DNA of 34,993 nt from Mangrovicoccus algicola (lineage in GTDB: Bacteria > Pseudomonadota > Alphaproteobacteria > Rhodobacterales > Rhodobacteraceae): assembly GCF_014903745.1 (NCBI RefSeq), contig NZ_JACVXA010000052.1:1-34993 (forward strand), written 5' to 3'. A program made the translations under genes and the position numbers. Position 1 is the stretch's first letter; each line of letters begins with the position of its first letter. The notes below the pieces were generated by a model. It saw nothing but the letters and a program-made list of their open reading frames with translations. It made no database searches and had not been told where the DNA came from. Shown piece after piece: positions 24,703 to 33,461 of this stretch.

Positions 24703-25604
24703 GCCGTCGCTTCCATGCCGTCGCGCAGCGCCGCCAACCCGCGGCTGACGCAAAGCGCCACATTCCGCGATTCCGGCGCGCTGGCCGTATGCGGCGTCAC
24801 CAGCACGCGGGGATGGCGCCAGAAGGGATGGCCCGCGGGCAGGGGCTCCACCGCGAAGACATCCAGCGACGCCCCCGCCAGCCGCCCGCCATCCAGCGCC
24901 GCCAGGAGATCGGCCTCCACCAGCTGCTCGCCGCGGCCGATCTGGATCAGCGCCGCCCCCTCCGGCAGCCGCGCCAGCAGGGCCGCATCGATCACGCCGC
25001 GGGTCTCGGCGGTCAGCGGCAGCACGTTGATCAGGATGTCCGTGCCCGACAGGAAGGCATCGCGGTCGAGCATGATCTCCACCCCCGGCGCCGCCTCCGC
25101 GGGGCGCCGCGCCAGCACGCGGACGGGATAGCCCAGCCCGGCCAGCGCCTGCGCGATCGCCCGGCCCATGTTGCCATGGCCCATGATCCCGATGCGGCGG
25201 CTCTGCGGGCTGCGTCCATGGGCGGGACGGTTCCAGCGTTCGGCGCGCTGGTCCTCCAGGTGCAGGTCGATGCGGCGGTGATGCCACAGCACGTGGAAGA
25301 CGGCGAATCCCGCCATCTGCCGCGCCTGGTCGGGATCCTCCACCCGCAGCACCGGCAGGCCGGGCGGCAGCGACGGGCAGGCCAGGATGCCGTCCATCCC
25401 GGCAGCGGGCGAGACGGCGGCGCGCAGGTTCGGATAGCGGGCGAAACAGTCATCCGGCGGACGGAAGGTCAGCACGAACTCCACCGCCGCGGGATCCGTG
25501 ACCTCCCCGGGACGCAGCAGCTCCAGCTCCGGCGCGCATTCGCGGAACGCAGCGCCGTGATGGGCGAGAATGTCGAATCCCAGATTGTCCACCACGCCGA
25601 TCAT
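24699..25604 (-). CDS. ghrA: 2-hydroxyacid dehydrogenase, GhrA-like (glyoxylate/hydroxypyruvate reductase)
   Basis: 301 residues from the ATG at 25602-25604, which overlaps the end of the ATPase gene by 4 nt (ATGA). The D-isomer-specific hydroxyacid dehydrogenase pattern is complete. The nucleotide-binding motif G-H-G-N-M-G lies at 142-147. The catalytic residues are Arg224 (IGRGEQLVE), Glu253 (AVEPLPAGHPFW) and His272 (VTPHTAS). The VLWHHRRID helix before the Rossmann domain is typical of the GhrA subfamily. It probably reduces a 2-oxoacid such as glyoxylate or hydroxypyruvate in the cytoplasm; coenzyme preference cannot be read. As the last intact gene of the transporter operon it may process a breakdown product of the imported substrate. 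The amidase remnant follows directly. Confidence 0.88.
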   Translation of the reverse strand: MIGVVDNLGFDILAHHGAAFRECAPELELLRPGEVTDPAAVEFVLTFRPPDDCFARYPNLRAAVSPAAGMDGILACPSLPPGLPVLRVEDPDQARQMAGFAVFHVLWHHRRIDLHLEDQRAERWNRPAHGRSPQSRRIGIMGHGNMGRAIAQALAGLGYPVRVLARRPAEAAPGVEIMLDRDAFLSGTDILINVLPLTAETRGVIDAALLARLPEGAALIQIGRGEQLVEADLLAALDGGRLAGASLDVFAVEPLPAGHPFWRHPRVLVTPHTASAPESRNVALCVSRGLAALRDGMEATA

Positions 25605-27241
25605 GGCCGCGCCCCCTCCGCGTTTCCCGCCATCCTGTTCTCGGCCGCCCAATCCGCACCCGGCACGGCCGCCAGAAGGGCCCGCGTATAGGGATCGCGC
25701 GGCGCGAGGAAGATGTCATGCACCGCCCCCATCTCCACCAGCCTGCCCGTCTGCATCACCGCGATCCGGTCGCAAAGCTGCGCCGCGACGCGCAGGTCAT
25801 GGGTGATGAACAGGATCGACAGGCCCAGCCGCGCCCGCAGGTCGCGCAACAGGTCCAGCACCTGCGCCTGGATCGACACGTCCAGCGCCGAAACCGCCTC
25901 GTCGGCCACGATCAGCTCGGGCTCCATCGCCAGCGCGCGGGCGATGCCGATTCTCTGGCGCTGCCCGCCGGAGAATTCATGCGGGAACCGCTCCGCCGCC
26001 TCCGGTCCCAGCCCGACGATCTCCAGCAGCTCGCGCGCCTTCGCCTCGGCCGCCGCCCTGGGTCTGCCCATGGCGACGGGCCCGGCGGTCAGCGCGCGCA
26101 GGATGCGGTGGCGCGGGTTCAGCGAGGCATAGGGGTCCTGGAAGACCATCTGCACCTTGCCCCGGCTCTTGCGCAGCTCTTCCTCGCTGAGCGCCGCAAG
26201 GTCGGTGCCGCCGACCAGCACCTGGCCCGCATCGGGCGTGACCAGCCGCACCACCGTGCGCCCCAGCGTCGACTTGCCCGACCCGCTCTCGCCGACCAGG
26301 CCCAGCACCTCGCCGCGCCCGATCGTCAGCGACACGTCATCGACGGCACGCACCTCGCGGGGGGGGCGGAACAGCCCGCCGCCGGTGCGATAGACCTTGC
26401 GCAGCCCCTTCAGCTCCAGCACCGGCGCGGGCTCCAGGCTGCGGGCCTCGGGCAGGCGGCCCGTCGGGATCGCGTCCAGCAGGCGGCTTGTATAGGGATG
26501 CTGCGGCGTGTCGAGCACCTCCGCCGCGCTCCCCTGCTCCACCGCGATGCCCTTCTCCATGACGATCACCTTGTCGGCGATCTCGGCCACGACGCCGAAA
26601 TCATGGGTGATGAACATCACCCCCATGCCCCGGCGGCGCCTCAGGTCGAGGATCAGATCGAGGATCTGCGCCTGGGTGGTGACATCCAGCGCCGTCGTGG
26701 GCTCGTCGGCGATCAGCAGCTCCGGCTCCAGCGCCAGCGCCATGGCGATCATCGCGCGCTGCCGCTGCCCGCCCGAAAGCTGGAAGGGATAGGCGCGCAT
26801 GATCTTGGCCGGATCGGGCAGCCCGACCTCGGTGACCAGCGCCAGCGTGCGGCGCTCGCGTTCGGTGGGCCCGTACATCCCGTGGGCGGCGAAGACCTCG
26901 GAGATCTGTTCGCCGATGCGCATCAGCGGGTTCAGCGCGGTCATCGGCTCCTGGAAGATCATCGCGATCTGCCGCCCGCGCAGGGCCCGGCGCTGCGTCT
27001 CCGGCAGGGCCAGCACGTCGCGCCCGTCGAAGACCGCGCGCCCGCCCGCCACCGTCACGCCGGGCGGCAGCAGCCCCATCAGCGCATTGGCCGTCATCGA
27101 CTTGCCGGAACCGGATTCGCCGACCACGCACAGGATCTCTCCCTCGCCGATGGTCATGGACATCCCCGACACCGCATGCGGCCGGTCGGCCCCTGCGGGC
27201 AGGGCGATGCTCAGATCCTCGATCGTCAGAACGGGTCTCAT
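25601..27241 (-). CDS. Dipeptide/oligopeptide-type ABC transporter, fused double ATP-binding protein
   Basis: 546 residues from the ATG at 27239-27241. Two complete ABC ATPase halves are fused. The first has Walker A GESGSGKS (41-48), signature LSGGQ (155-159) and Walker B LLIADE (175-180). The second has Walker A GESGSGKS (317-324), signature FSGGQ (423-427) and Walker B LIVADE (443-448). Each half ends with the [12 protein letters not shown] or [13 protein letters not shown] segment typical of the DppD/DppF (OppD/OppF) family, so this is a single-chain equivalent of both, like GsiA. It powers uptake through the permeases encoded just upstream. The 4-nt overlaps with the permease gene before it and ghrA after it show a compact operon. 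Confidence 0.95.
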   Translation of the reverse strand: MRPVLTIEDLSIALPAGADRPHAVSGMSMTIGEGEILCVVGESGSGKSMTANALMGLLPPGVTVAGGRAVFDGRDVLALPETQRRALRGRQIAMIFQEPMTALNPLMRIGEQISEVFAAHGMYGPTERERRTLALVTEVGLPDPAKIMRAYPFQLSGGQRQRAMIAMALALEPELLIADEPTTALDVTTQAQILDLILDLRRRRGMGVMFITHDFGVVAEIADKVIVMEKGIAVEQGSAAEVLDTPQHPYTSRLLDAIPTGRLPEARSLEPAPVLELKGLRKVYRTGGGLFRPPREVRAVDDVSLTIGRGEVLGLVGESGSGKSTLGRTVVRLVTPDAGQVLVGGTDLAALSEEELRKSRGKVQMVFQDPYASLNPRHRILRALTAGPVAMGRPRAAAEAKARELLEIVGLGPEAAERFPHEFSGGQRQRIGIARALAMEPELIVADEAVSALDVSIQAQVLDLLRDLRARLGLSILFITHDLRVAAQLCDRIAVMQTGRLVEMGAVHDIFLAPRDPYTRALLAAVPGADWAAENRMAGNAEGARP

Positions 27242-28071
27242 GCGGTTCCCTTCCGGCTCAGATGCGGGTTCAGCGCGTCGCTCAGCCCCTCGCCGATCAG
27301 GTTCAGCGCCAGGACCGTCAAGAGGATCGCCACCCCGGGAAAGAAGCTCAGCCACCAGGCGGAGCGGATCACCGTGCGCGCCGCCCCGATCATGTAGCCC
27401 CAGCTCATCGCGTTGGGATCGCCCAGCCCGAGAAAGGACAGGGAGGATTCCAGCAGGATCGCCGTGGCCACCATCAGCGAGGCCATGACGATGATCGGCG
27501 AGACGGTGTTGGGCAGAACCTCGCCGGTGAGGATGCGGAATTTCGACAGCCCGGCCAGGCGCGCGGCATCGACATAGTCGCGCCGCTTGACCGCCATCAC
27601 CTCGGCGCGCACCAGCCGCGCCACCGGCGGCCAGGAGACGATGGCGATGGCCAGCGTGATCGATCCCAGCGTCGGTTCCAGGATCGCCACCAGCACGATG
27701 GCCAGCGCGAAATTGGGGATGGTCTGGAAGAACTCGGTGAAGCGCATCGCGCCCTCGTCCGCCCAGCCGCCATAGAATCCCGCGACCGCGCCCAAGGGCA
27801 CGCCGATCATCAGCGCCACCAGCGTCGAGACCAGCCCGACCAGCAGCGAGACCCGCGCGCCATGGACCAGCCCCGCCGCCACGTCGCGGCCCAGCGTGTC
27901 GGTGCCCAGCGGCAGGCCGTCGGTGGAGAAGGGCACGAGGAACGGCCGCTGCACCATCGCCCAGGGCCCGCGCGGGAACAGCAGGTCCGCCGACACCGCC
28001 AGGGCGATCACGGCCAGAAGGATGAGAACGCCGATCACCGCGCCCTTGTTCGATGCGAAACGCCGGATCAT
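27238..28071 (-). CDS. Peptide-type ABC transporter permease, DppC family
   Basis: 277 residues. A first membrane helix (GVLILLAVIALAVSADLL) is followed by the periplasmic LGTDTLGRDV motif typical of DppC/OppC permeases. Further hydrophobic helices follow. The cytoplasmic coupling loop reads RRDYVDAARLAGLSKFRIL, with the EAA-type A-A-x-x-x-G pattern, and then LPNTVSPIIV and a conserved SFLGLGDPNAMSWGYM region. It forms the inner-membrane channel together with the DppB-type protein. The gene overlaps both neighbours by 4 nt. Confidence 0.95.
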   Translation of the reverse strand: MIRRFASNKGAVIGVLILLAVIALAVSADLLFPRGPWAMVQRPFLVPFSTDGLPLGTDTLGRDVAAGLVHGARVSLLVGLVSTLVALMIGVPLGAVAGFYGGWADEGAMRFTEFFQTIPNFALAIVLVAILEPTLGSITLAIAIVSWPPVARLVRAEVMAVKRRDYVDAARLAGLSKFRILTGEVLPNTVSPIIVMASLMVATAILLESSLSFLGLGDPNAMSWGYMIGAARTVIRSAWWLSFFPGVAILLTVLALNLIGEGLSDALNPHLSRKGTA

Positions 28072-29045
28072 GCGCGGGCTCCGATGCGGGGATCGACCAG
28101 CCGGTAGACGAGGTCGGTGAGGATGTTGAAGGCGATGACCATGGCCGCCGAGACGAGGAACACGCCGAGGATGGTGTTGTAGTCGCGCGCGGCCAGGCTC
28201 TCGAACATCAGCCGCCCGATGCCCGGCCAGGCAAAGACCGTCTCGGTCAGCACCGCGCCGCCGACCAGCTGCCCGGCCTGAAGCCCCGCCAGCGTGACGA
28301 CCGGCAGGATCGCGTTCCTCAGGACGTGGCGGCGGCGGATCACCGGCCCCGACAGGCCCTTGGCCCGGGCGGTCTTGACGAAATCCATCTGCGCGACCTC
28401 CAGCATGGAGGCCCGCGTCATCCGCATGTAGACCGCCATGAAGAACAGCCCCAGCGTCGAGGCGGGCAGGATCAGGTGGCGGATCACGTCGCCGATGCGC
28501 GCCAGCCCGGTATAGCCGGCGCCGACGGTTTCATAGCCGAAGCCCGGCAGCCAGCCCAGCTCGACCGAGAAGACCAGCACCGCCATCAGCGCCGCCCAGT
28601 AAAGCGGCGTGGCATAGAACAGCAGCGCCAGCGTCGTCAGCAGGCTGTCGGACGCCTTGCCCACCCGCGCCGAGGCCGCCACGCCAAGCGCGATGCCCAG
28701 CGTCAGGGAGATGCAGAAGGCGGTCAGCGTCAGGATCAGCGTCGCGGGCAGCCGGTCCAGGATCAGGTCCAGCACCGGCGCCCCCTGGCGGAAGGAATAG
28801 CCGAAATCCAGCCGCACGATGTTCCAGACATAGCTGCCCAGCTGGACATGGAAGGGCTGGTCCAGCCCGAAGCGTTCGCGCAGCTGCGCGATCATCTGCT
28901 CATCCGCGGCCCCGGCCTCGCCGGCCAGCACCACCGCCGGATCGCCCGGCGCGGCATGGATGAGAAAGAAGTTCAGAACGGCAATGGCAAGGAGCGTGAC
29001 AAGCGCCTTGACCAGCCGCCCCAGGATGGGGGCGATGACGGCCAT
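28068..29045 (-). CDS. Peptide-type ABC transporter permease, DppB family
   Basis: 325 residues. The N-terminal helix is followed by the FFLIHAAPGDPAVVLAG segment, the usual DppB/OppB opening (F-x-L-x-x-x-x-PGDP). The middle contains several membrane helices, and the coupling loop includes MDFVKTARAKGLS with the conserved A-R-A-K-G. The C-terminal ETVFAWPGIGRLMFESLAARD block is highly typical of the family. It pairs with the DppC-type protein. A 51-nt gap with a strong hairpin separates it from the binding-protein gene upstream, while it overlaps the next permease gene by 4 nt. Confidence 0.95.
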   Translation of the reverse strand: MAVIAPILGRLVKALVTLLAIAVLNFFLIHAAPGDPAVVLAGEAGAADEQMIAQLRERFGLDQPFHVQLGSYVWNIVRLDFGYSFRQGAPVLDLILDRLPATLILTLTAFCISLTLGIALGVAASARVGKASDSLLTTLALLFYATPLYWAALMAVLVFSVELGWLPGFGYETVGAGYTGLARIGDVIRHLILPASTLGLFFMAVYMRMTRASMLEVAQMDFVKTARAKGLSGPVIRRRHVLRNAILPVVTLAGLQAGQLVGGAVLTETVFAWPGIGRLMFESLAARDYNTILGVFLVSAAMVIAFNILTDLVYRLVDPRIGARA

Positions 29046-29066
29046 GCGGGGCCTCCGGTCTGGGGA

Positions 29067-29087
29067 CCGGTCCCCCGCGGGGACCGG
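29067..29087 (-). terminator. Perfect 9-bp stem-loop between binding-protein and permease genes
   Basis: CCGGTCCCC at 29067-29075 and GGGGACCGG at 29079-29087 are exact reverse complements with a 3-nt loop. A second GGGGACCGG at 29062-29070 could form an alternative pairing. No U-tract follows. Stem-loops at this point in ABC operons commonly stabilise the upstream binding-protein mRNA and reduce permease expression, which is the likely role here. Confidence 0.55.
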
Positions 29088-29096
29088 CCGTCGCGG

Positions 29097-30644
29097 TTAC
29101 TGTTCGATCCAGGCGTTGCGGATGCCGTCATTGATCCCGATGCCGGTGGTCACCAGGTCATGCACGTTGCAGCGGTAGATGGTGGGGAATTCCAGCTCCA
29201 AGAGCCAGGCGACCGGCACGTCCTCGACGATCTCCTTCTGGATCTCGTCATAGGCGGCCTGGCGCTCGGCTGCGTCGGTCATGGTCGCGGCCGCGGCCCA
29301 TTTCGCGTCGAGCTCGGGATTCTCGTAGCCTTCCACGTTGTTCCAGGGGCTGCCCTTCTGGATGCGGTCGGCGGTATAGTTGCGCGACACGCCAAGCGCC
29401 GGATCCCCGTACTGGTAGAGATAGGTGAAGGCCATGTCGTAATCCCACTGGGACGTCTTCTCGTTCCAGCCCGCGACATCGGCCGCATCGATCTCGACAT
29501 TGATGCCCACCTCCGACAGGTTCTGGCGCACCGCCTCGGCCCAGCGTTGCCAGGTCTCGCCGTAAGGCAGCGGCAGGAGGCGCACGGTCTGCCCGTCATA
29601 GCCCATCTCCTCCAACAGGGCCTTCGCCTTGTCGGGGTCATGCGGGTATTGCGGCACGTCGGCAGAGTAGAAATTCGTCACCGAGGCGACCGGGCCGGTG
29701 GGGATCTTGCCGAAGCCGTTCCAGACCACGTCGCGGACGAATTCGCGGTCCATCGCGTACATGATCGCCTGGCGGAACCGCACATCCGCGGTCGGTCCCT
29801 CGCGGTTGTTCAGCCACATCCAGGCCAGCGGCGCGAAGAATTCCCAGCCCGATCCGGTGGAGCAGACCCCGTCCATTTCCGTCAGCCGCGCGACATCCCA
29901 GTTCTCGACCGACCCGCCGGGCAGGACGTCGACCTCGCCCGTCTCGAAGGCCACCGCGCGCGAGGCGGCATCGGGGATCACCCGGTAATAGACCTCGTCC
30001 AGATAGGGCAGCCCGTCGATGTAATAGTCCTCGTTCTTGACCAGGTGGATGAAGCTGCCCTTCTCCCAGGCCTCGAACTTGAACGGGCCGGTGCCGATCG
30101 GCGTGGCGTTCATCTCGTTGGTGGCGAAATCGGTGCCCTCGTAGATATGCTTGGGCACCATCGGCATCGTGCCGACCTCGAAGACCGAGATGAACGGGCC
30201 GAAGGGTTCCTTCAGCGTGAACACCACCGTGGTGTCGTCCACCGCCTCGATCGTGTCGACATAGGCCAGCGACGCGCGCAGGCGGGCATGGGTCTCGCGC
30301 AGGAAGACATCGGCCGAGAACACCACATCCTCGGCGGTGAAGGGCTCCCCGTCATGCCAGGTGACGCCCTCGTGCAGGTGGAAGGTGTAGGTCAGCCCGT
30401 CTTCCGAGATCTCCCAGCTTTCCGCCAGGCCGGGCTCGGGCTCCAGCTCGGTGGTATAGCGCAGCAGCCCCTCGTAGATGTCGCCCGCCACAAGCTGCGT
30501 GGGCCCGTTCTGCACCAGGCCCAGCATCAGCCCCGGCGGCTCGGGCTGCACCACGATGTCCAGGCGCCCGCCGGCCTCCTGGGCCATGGCCTGGCCCGCC
30601 AGGGCGGCGGCGATGAGAAAGGTCGTTGCCTTGAGATGTTTCAT
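29097..30644 (-). CDS. Periplasmic substrate-binding protein, DppA/SBP_bac_5 family
   Basis: 515 residues from the ATG at 30642-30644 with an AGGGA element upstream. The longer open frame is rejected because the secretion signal starts here. Residues 1-21 are a classic Sec signal (MKHLKATTFLIAAALAGQAMA), with cleavage expected before QEAGG and no lipobox. The mature part has the family features LAESWEISEDGLTYTFHLHEGVTWHDGEPFTAEDVVFS (about 75-115, where the trans-membrane partner docks) and PIGTGPFKFEAWEKGS. It captures the solute for the permease pair. The family includes binders of di- and oligopeptides, opines, nickel and other compounds, so the ligand is not certain. It follows the aldolase gene by 62 nt. 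Confidence 0.93.
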   Translation of the reverse strand: MKHLKATTFLIAAALAGQAMAQEAGGRLDIVVQPEPPGLMLGLVQNGPTQLVAGDIYEGLLRYTTELEPEPGLAESWEISEDGLTYTFHLHEGVTWHDGEPFTAEDVVFSADVFLRETHARLRASLAYVDTIEAVDDTTVVFTLKEPFGPFISVFEVGTMPMVPKHIYEGTDFATNEMNATPIGTGPFKFEAWEKGSFIHLVKNEDYYIDGLPYLDEVYYRVIPDAASRAVAFETGEVDVLPGGSVENWDVARLTEMDGVCSTGSGWEFFAPLAWMWLNNREGPTADVRFRQAIMYAMDREFVRDVVWNGFGKIPTGPVASVTNFYSADVPQYPHDPDKAKALLEEMGYDGQTVRLLPLPYGETWQRWAEAVRQNLSEVGINVEIDAADVAGWNEKTSQWDYDMAFTYLYQYGDPALGVSRNYTADRIQKGSPWNNVEGYENPELDAKWAAAATMTDAAERQAAYDEIQKEIVEDVPVAWLLELEFPTIYRCNVHDLVTTGIGINDGIRNAWIEQ

Positions 30645-30672
30645 GGATTTCCCTGTCGTCTGTTGAAGAGCG

Positions 30673-30689
30673 CCCCGGTTTGTCCGGGG
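30673..30689 (-). promoter_or_regulatory. Short stem-loop between aldolase and binding-protein genes
   Basis: CCCCGG and CCGGGG flank a 5-nt loop in the 62-nt spacer. It could tune expression of the binding protein relative to the aldolase. There is no U-tract next to it. Confidence 0.35.
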
Positions 30690-30706
30690 TCGTTCAGCTT
30701 GGCAGT

Positions 30707-31474
30707 TCAGTCGGCATAGCCCGGACAGGCCGCCTCGACCCGGCGCAGGATCGCCGCCCATTCCGGGTCGGGCGCGCCTTCCTGCTCCATCTTGTCATAC
30801 ATCCGCGCATATTGTCCCGCCGTGTGCTCGGCCACGTCATCGGGCAGCAGCACCGGGCTCAGCCCCATGGACAGCGCCGCGACCTGCGCCTTGCAGGACC
30901 GCTCCAGGTTGATCGCGTATTTCACCGCCTCCGCCACGGACCGGCCCAGCAGCAGCGTGCCGTGATTGCGCAGGAGCATCACCTGCCGGTCGCCCAGGTC
31001 GGCGACGATGCGCGCGCGCTCGGCCAGGTCCAGCGCGATCCCCTCGTAATCGTGGAAGGCGATGCGGTCATGGAACTGCGCCGACCACTGGTTGAGGGAC
31101 AGAAGCCCCTCCTTGACGGAACTGACCGCCACCCCGGCCACCGTATGAGTATGCAGCACGCAGACCGCGTCATGGCGCGCCATGTGCACCGCCGAATGGA
31201 TGGTGAAGCCCGCGGCATTCACCCCCGCGCCATGGGGGTCCTCGATCACCGCGCCGGTCTCGTCCACCGTCACCAGGTTTGCGGCCGTCACCTCGTCGAA
31301 GCGCAGCCCGTAGGGGTTCAGCAGGAACCGCCTCTCGCCGCCGGGCCCCTCGGGCAGGCGCGCGGAGATATGGGTGTAGATCCCGTCATCCATCCCCATC
31401 AGCGCGATCAGCCGGTAGGCGGCGGCCAGGTCGCGGCGCAGGGCGGAAACGGGATCGGTGCGACCGTCGGGCAT
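30707..31474 (-). CDS. Class II aldolase/adducin family protein
   Basis: 255 residues starting at the ATG at 31472-31474, 7 nt from an AGGAG element. The ATG six bases earlier is too close to it. The aldolase-II fold is clear: YTHISARLPEG near residue 37 (the adducin-type phosphate/substrate loop), HTHTVAGVAVS around residue 116 providing two zinc histidines, and LLRNHGTLLLGR providing the third. Such enzymes cleave or decarboxylate sugar-phosphate-like or 2-hydroxy/oxo compounds using zinc; the exact substrate is unknown, and many non-aldolase relatives exist. It is the first gene of the leftward operon with the transporter and ghrA, and is divergent from the GntR regulator gene. Confidence 0.87.
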   Translation of the reverse strand: MPDGRTDPVSALRRDLAAAYRLIALMGMDDGIYTHISARLPEGPGGERRFLLNPYGLRFDEVTAANLVTVDETGAVIEDPHGAGVNAAGFTIHSAVHMARHDAVCVLHTHTVAGVAVSSVKEGLLSLNQWSAQFHDRIAFHDYEGIALDLAERARIVADLGDRQVMLLRNHGTLLLGRSVAEAVKYAINLERSCKAQVAALSMGLSPVLLPDDVAEHTAGQYARMYDKMEQEGAPDPEWAAILRRVEAACPGYAD

Positions 31475-31522
31475 GGGCATTCTCCTCTGACTTGCCCCGA
31501 GCAAAGCGCGCGTCATGATCTG

Positions 31523-31548
31523 TGTCAAGAAATTGTCGACAGTCGACA
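31523..31548. promoter_or_regulatory. Divergent promoter region with GntR-type operator
   Basis: The 15-bp palindrome TGTCGAC-A-GTCGACA at 31534-31548 has perfect 7-bp arms and resembles the T-x-GT-(N)-AC-x-A operators of FCD-type GntR regulators. On the minus strand a perfect -35 TTGACA lies at 31523-31528, just downstream of the palindrome in that direction; 17 nt further is a weak TTTGCT. The plus-strand promoter of the regulator gene probably overlaps the palindrome, but its -10 is unclear. Autoregulation and control of the aldolase-transport operon are likely. Confidence 0.55.
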
Positions 31549-31594
31549 TCAATACAGTTAGCCTTGTCCCGATCCTGCCCGGAAAGCCGTCGCC

Positions 31595-32284
31595 ATGGAA
31601 AAATCCGCCCCCTCCCCCCAGTTCACCCCGCTCGGCCGCGACGGGCTGGTGGACCGCGTGGCCAACCTCCTGGGCGAGGCGATCATCCGCGGTAGGCTGA
31701 AACCCGGATCGCGGCTGTCCGAATCGGTGATCGCCCGCGACCTGGGGGTCAGCCGCGCGCCCGTGCGCGAGGCGGCGCGGCTGCTGGAAAGCTCGGGGCT
31801 GGTCGCCTACCAGCCCAATCGCGGCTTCTTCGTGCGCAAGATCTCGGCGCGCGAGCTCGACGATCTCTACGAATTGCGCATCTTGATCGAGACCGCCGCC
31901 GCGCTGCGCGTCGTGCGCGGGGCGCCCGATGCCGCCATCGACACGCTGGCGGCGCAGATCGAGAAACTGCGTGCCGTCTCCACCCCCGAGGCCGAGATGC
32001 TGACCCAGATGGAGGCGGACATGGAGTTCCACCGCCGGATGATCGCGGCCTCCGGCAATCCGCGCTTTTCCGCGATCTTCGACCAGCTGGCGAAGGAGAC
32101 GGAGCTGTGCGTGATGGTGATCGGGCGGCTCTATGGCGACCCGCGCTGGATCGCCGACACGCATGTGCCGATCCTCGAGGCGCTCCGCGCGCGCGACGAG
32201 ACCGCCGCGAAGGCCGCCATCGAATACCATATCGGCGAGGCGCGCCGCCTCGTCACGCAGCAGTTCCGTTCCCTCGAAGAGTGA
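31595..32284 (+). CDS. GntR-family transcription regulator, FCD (FadR) subfamily
   Basis: 229 residues. The winged helix-turn-helix covers about 15-80, with the GntR recognition part LSESVIARDLGVSRAPVREA at 41-60 and the wing LVAYQPNRGFFVR. The FCD ligand-binding domain (about 88-215) keeps its metal-binding set: Asp142, His146 (MEFHRRM), His190 and His212. Such proteins usually repress catabolic and transport genes until a small acid or its derivative binds. The gene is divergent from the aldolase-transporter operon, with a matching palindrome between, and 5 nt upstream of the acetylpolyamine hydrolase gene. It is therefore the likely local regulator of both units. Confidence 0.93.
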   Translation: MEKSAPSPQFTPLGRDGLVDRVANLLGEAIIRGRLKPGSRLSESVIARDLGVSRAPVREAARLLESSGLVAYQPNRGFFVRKISARELDDLYELRILIETAAALRVVRGAPDAAIDTLAAQIEKLRAVSTPEAEMLTQMEADMEFHRRMIAASGNPRFSAIFDQLAKETELCVMVIGRLYGDPRWIADTHVPILEALRARDETAAKAAIEYHIGEARRLVTQQFRSLEE

Positions 32285-32289
32285 CCCGC

Positions 32290-33315
32290 ATGAAGTGTTT
32301 CTACGCCCCCGAGACCGAGGCCCATGATCCGCAGTTCCGCCTCACCCATGGCCGGCTGCTGCACAATGCCGAACAGGCGGAGCGGGCGCGGCTGCTGCTG
32401 GCCGGGCTGGACCGGCTGGGGCTGGCCACCCAAAGCCCGCCCGAGGCGCCCCGCGCCGCGCTGGAGGCGGTGCACACGCCCGAATTCCTGGATTTCCTCG
32501 AACATGCCTGGGACGAATGGCAGGCCTTGCCGGATCCCGGCCCCGAGGTGGTGCCCAATGTCTTCGCGCAGAAGGCGACCAGCACCTATCCCAAGGACAG
32601 CATCGTCGGCCGCGCGGGCTGGCACATGGGCGACACCTCCGCGCCGATCGGCCCGAATAGCTGGACCGCCACGCGCCGCGCCGCCGATTGCGCCGTCGCC
32701 GCCGCCGATGCGGTGCTGGACGGAGAGCGCATGGCCTATGCGCTGACCCGCCCGCCGGGGCACCATTCCACCGCCGATACCGCCGCCGGGCACTGCCTGA
32801 TGAATGTCTCGGCCATCGCCGCCGAACGGCTGCGGACGCGGCATGACCGCGTCGCCACGCTCGATATCGACGTCCATCACGGCAATGGCACCCAGGCGGT
32901 GTTCTACGGCCGCGCCGACGTGCTGACCGTCTCCGTCCATGCCGATCCCGCGACCTACTATCCGTTCTTCGTGGGCTACGCGCATGAGACCGGCGAAGGC
33001 GCGGGCGCGGGATACAACCTGAACATCCCGCTGCCGCGCACGACCACCGATGCCGACTGGCTGGCCGCGATCAACCGCGCCCTGGCGCGGATCGCGGAAT
33101 TCGCCCCCGGGGCGCTGGTCGTGCCGCTGGGGCTGGATGCCCATGAGAACGACCCGCTCAAGGGGATGCAGATCAGCTGGGACGGGTTCCGCGAGGCCGG
33201 GCGCCGGATCGCCGCCGCGGGCCTTCCCACGGTGCTGGTGCAGGAAGGCGGCTATCTCTCCGACGACCTGACCACGTCGCTCGAACACGTCATGCGCGGC
33301 CTTCTGGGCCGCTGA
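32290..33315 (+). CDS. aphA: Acetylpolyamine amidohydrolase, histone-deacetylase fold
   Basis: 341 residues from the ATG at 32290, 5 nt after the gntR stop. The N-terminal MKCFYAPETEAHDPQF and the GYAHETGEGAGAGYNLNIP segment match the bacterial acetylpolyamine amidohydrolase group better than acetoin-utilisation AcuC. Active-site residues are present: His158-His159 (RPPGHHS), zinc ligands Asp194 and His196 (LDIDVHHGNGTQ) and Asp283 (LGLDAHENDP), and the transition-state Tyr322 (EGGY). It should remove acetyl (or related acyl) groups from amines such as acetylputrescine or acetylcadaverine in the cytoplasm. An aminotransferase of the putrescine type follows, which fits a deacetylate-then-transaminate route. 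Confidence 0.88.
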   Translation: MKCFYAPETEAHDPQFRLTHGRLLHNAEQAERARLLLAGLDRLGLATQSPPEAPRAALEAVHTPEFLDFLEHAWDEWQALPDPGPEVVPNVFAQKATSTYPKDSIVGRAGWHMGDTSAPIGPNSWTATRRAADCAVAAADAVLDGERMAYALTRPPGHHSTADTAAGHCLMNVSAIAAERLRTRHDRVATLDIDVHHGNGTQAVFYGRADVLTVSVHADPATYYPFFVGYAHETGEGAGAGYNLNIPLPRTTTDADWLAAINRALARIAEFAPGALVVPLGLDAHENDPLKGMQISWDGFREAGRRIAAAGLPTVLVQEGGYLSDDLTTSLEHVMRGLLGR

Positions 33316-33380
33316 GCCCGCCTGCCCGCCCGCGCCGCTGGCCTGATCGCCCGGCCGGGCTGGCGCTATGCCCGATCCCG

Positions 33381-33412
33381 GCAATCTGCTTGATCTGAGG
33401 ATGGCAGATTGC
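33381..33412. promoter_or_regulatory. Inverted repeat upstream of the aminotransferase gene
   Basis: GCAATCTGC at 33381-33389 and GCAGATTGC at 33404-33412 are exact reverse complements, 14 nt apart. The flanking CCGG and GCCGG can extend the pairing with a bulge. It lies 50 nt before the aminotransferase start in a 146-nt spacer. It may be a regulator site or an mRNA leader hairpin; it does not resemble the TGTCGACA palindrome. Confidence 0.45.
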
Positions 33413-33461
33413 GCCGGTCCCCGACCGCAGCGCCCATGCGCCCTTTCCCAGGAGCCTTCCG

